Part shown: piece by piece, positions 62,940 through 64,000 of the stretch
Layout of the letters: each line of letters starts with the position of its first letter
Numbering within the stretch: position 1 is the stretch's first letter
NCBI GenBank assembly: GCA_946902875.1
Contig: OX336343.1
Span: 7,305,754-7,369,753 of the forward strand
DNA length: 64,000 nt
Direction: 5' to 3'
From: Nematopogon swammerdamellus
Taxonomy: Eukaryota; Arthropoda; Insecta; Lepidoptera; Adelidae
The notes under the pieces: generated by a model
The model's database searches: none
What the model saw: the letters and a program-made list of their open reading frames with translations, nothing else
Told to the model about the DNA's origin: nothing
Position numbers and translations under genes: made by a program

Positions 62940-63309
62940 ATTATGGTAACCATAATATGGTAATCAAGAATATTATGGTAACCATAATATGGTAATCAAG
63001 AAAATTATGGTAACCATAATATGGTAATCAAGAATATTATGGTAACCATAATATGGTAATCAAGAACATTATGGTAACCATAATATGGTAATCAAGAACA
63101 TTATGGTAACCATAATATGGTAATCAAGAACATTATGGTAACCATAATATGGTAATCAAGAACATTATGGTAACCATAATATGGTAATCAAGAACATTAT
63201 GGTAACCATAATATGGTAATCAAGAACATTATGGTAACCATAATATGGTAATCAAGAACATTATGGTAACCATAATATGGTAATCAAGAACATTATGGTA
63301 ACCATAATG
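62940..63309 (+). repeat. 32-bp palindromic minisatellite, 12 copies
   Basis: The unit is ATTATGGTAACCATAATATG followed by GTAATCAAGAAC. ATTATGGT and ACCATAAT are inverse, so every unit can fold. The first units have AATATT or AAAATT where later ones have AACATT, so the array is most uniform at its 3' end. Confidence 0.95.
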
Positions 63310-64000
63310 ATCTTGCGCAGCATATTCCTGCTACGCGCAATCGGGTTCAGGTTCGCAATGGCCATAAACAGACAAACTTTTTCACCTGGACGATGTGCCG
63401 CACTGATCAATCAACTCATTTCCCCGCGTCCAATTTGCATACGTGTAATGATGCTGCATTCCGTCTACTCGCCGCCTGCCGGCCGGAGTCCGGACACGAG
63501 GGGTGTGTGTGACGAAAGCCGTGCGCCACCGACATAATGCAATTTTGATTGGACGTGACATGCCGCGAATATGATGGATGTTGCCTCGGACGGCTCGCAA
63601 ATTCACAAAAAAAAAACATTCTGTAAGGTGCGTGATGCATGCGAGACAACACAACGACCGCGTCCGTGTCGCGTTGAAGGCTTTTATCGCCTACTCCGTT
63701 GTCAGCAGAATATCGTGGCTTTGCTGTACCTACAACACTTTTTTTACGACCGTGCCTTTGAGACGTGCGTGAATTTTCTTCGATGATGATGAGACAGATT
63801 TACATTAGAATCATAATGTAAATACTTATGTGTACTATATACGTCTTATTAATAAAGAAACGTTTATATTGACGAATTTCTTGGCAGATTTCAATACATA
63901 ATATTTTACATTATAATAATTATTTCTCATCGCGGTCATTTTGTTGGGTTGATCAAATTTCAAAATAAAACTACTGATAAATATAAAAAAGCCGCCAAGT
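63310..64000. other. No supported gene
   Basis: A GC-richer stretch at 63,420-63,540 has overlapping short frames on both strands, none with family features. The window ends in AT-rich sequence. Confidence 0.4.

Overview
This is a window of an insect nuclear genome, most likely a moth or butterfly (Lepidoptera). It has small phased exons in AT-rich introns. It carries TTAGG telomere-type words, many TAGGTAGGTACC-type strings, tRNA-headed SINEs, non-LTR tails ending in TGATGATGATG, and the interspersed family that starts GGCCAAGTGCGAGTCG. The order is inferred from repeat style and gene structure, not from a species match. No prokaryotic or viral gene is seen.

Region 1 (about 1-23,760, + strand) is most of a TEX2-type gene, the Nvj2/SMP lipid-transfer family of membrane contact sites. 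I assembled 21 exons by eye; all junctions but one keep phase. The order is an acidic N-terminus, a membrane hairpin, a split PH-like domain, and an SMP domain that ends at a stop at 23,753-23,755. The 5' end is outside the window or unrecognised. The introns hold striking repeats: a 38-bp minisatellite that is open in all three forward frames (about 6,150-7,560); a 108-bp array in which the 3' splice site and first 75 nt of one exon are repeated 16 times ahead of the real exon (11,525-13,353); a second partial duplication of an intron/exon boundary (20,908-21,253); a hAT-like element with a perfect 8-bp duplication; several TA-flanked foldback elements; and two inverted 121-bp repeats that tightly bracket exons 11-19.

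Region 2 (about 23,760-31,500) is intergenic: fragments of non-LTR retrotransposons, foldback elements and unrecognised AT-rich sequence.

Region 3 (31,532-41,424, - strand) holds the last two recognisable coding exons of a secreted meteorin/meteorin-like protein. They are separated by an 8.9-kb intron. Within that intron, two inverted termini next to TTAA (33,419 and 39,504) enclose about 6.1 kb, including two oppositely oriented arrays of a 109-bp satellite. The signal-peptide exon was not found.

Region 4 (41,425-64,000) has no gene I can support. It holds GC-rich CpG patches, SINE and LINE tails, a (TTAGG)6 tract, a 1.1-kb hAT-like foldback element with 8-bp direct repeats, and a 32-bp palindromic minisatellite. 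Part of it may be the first intron or promoter region of the meteorin-like gene.
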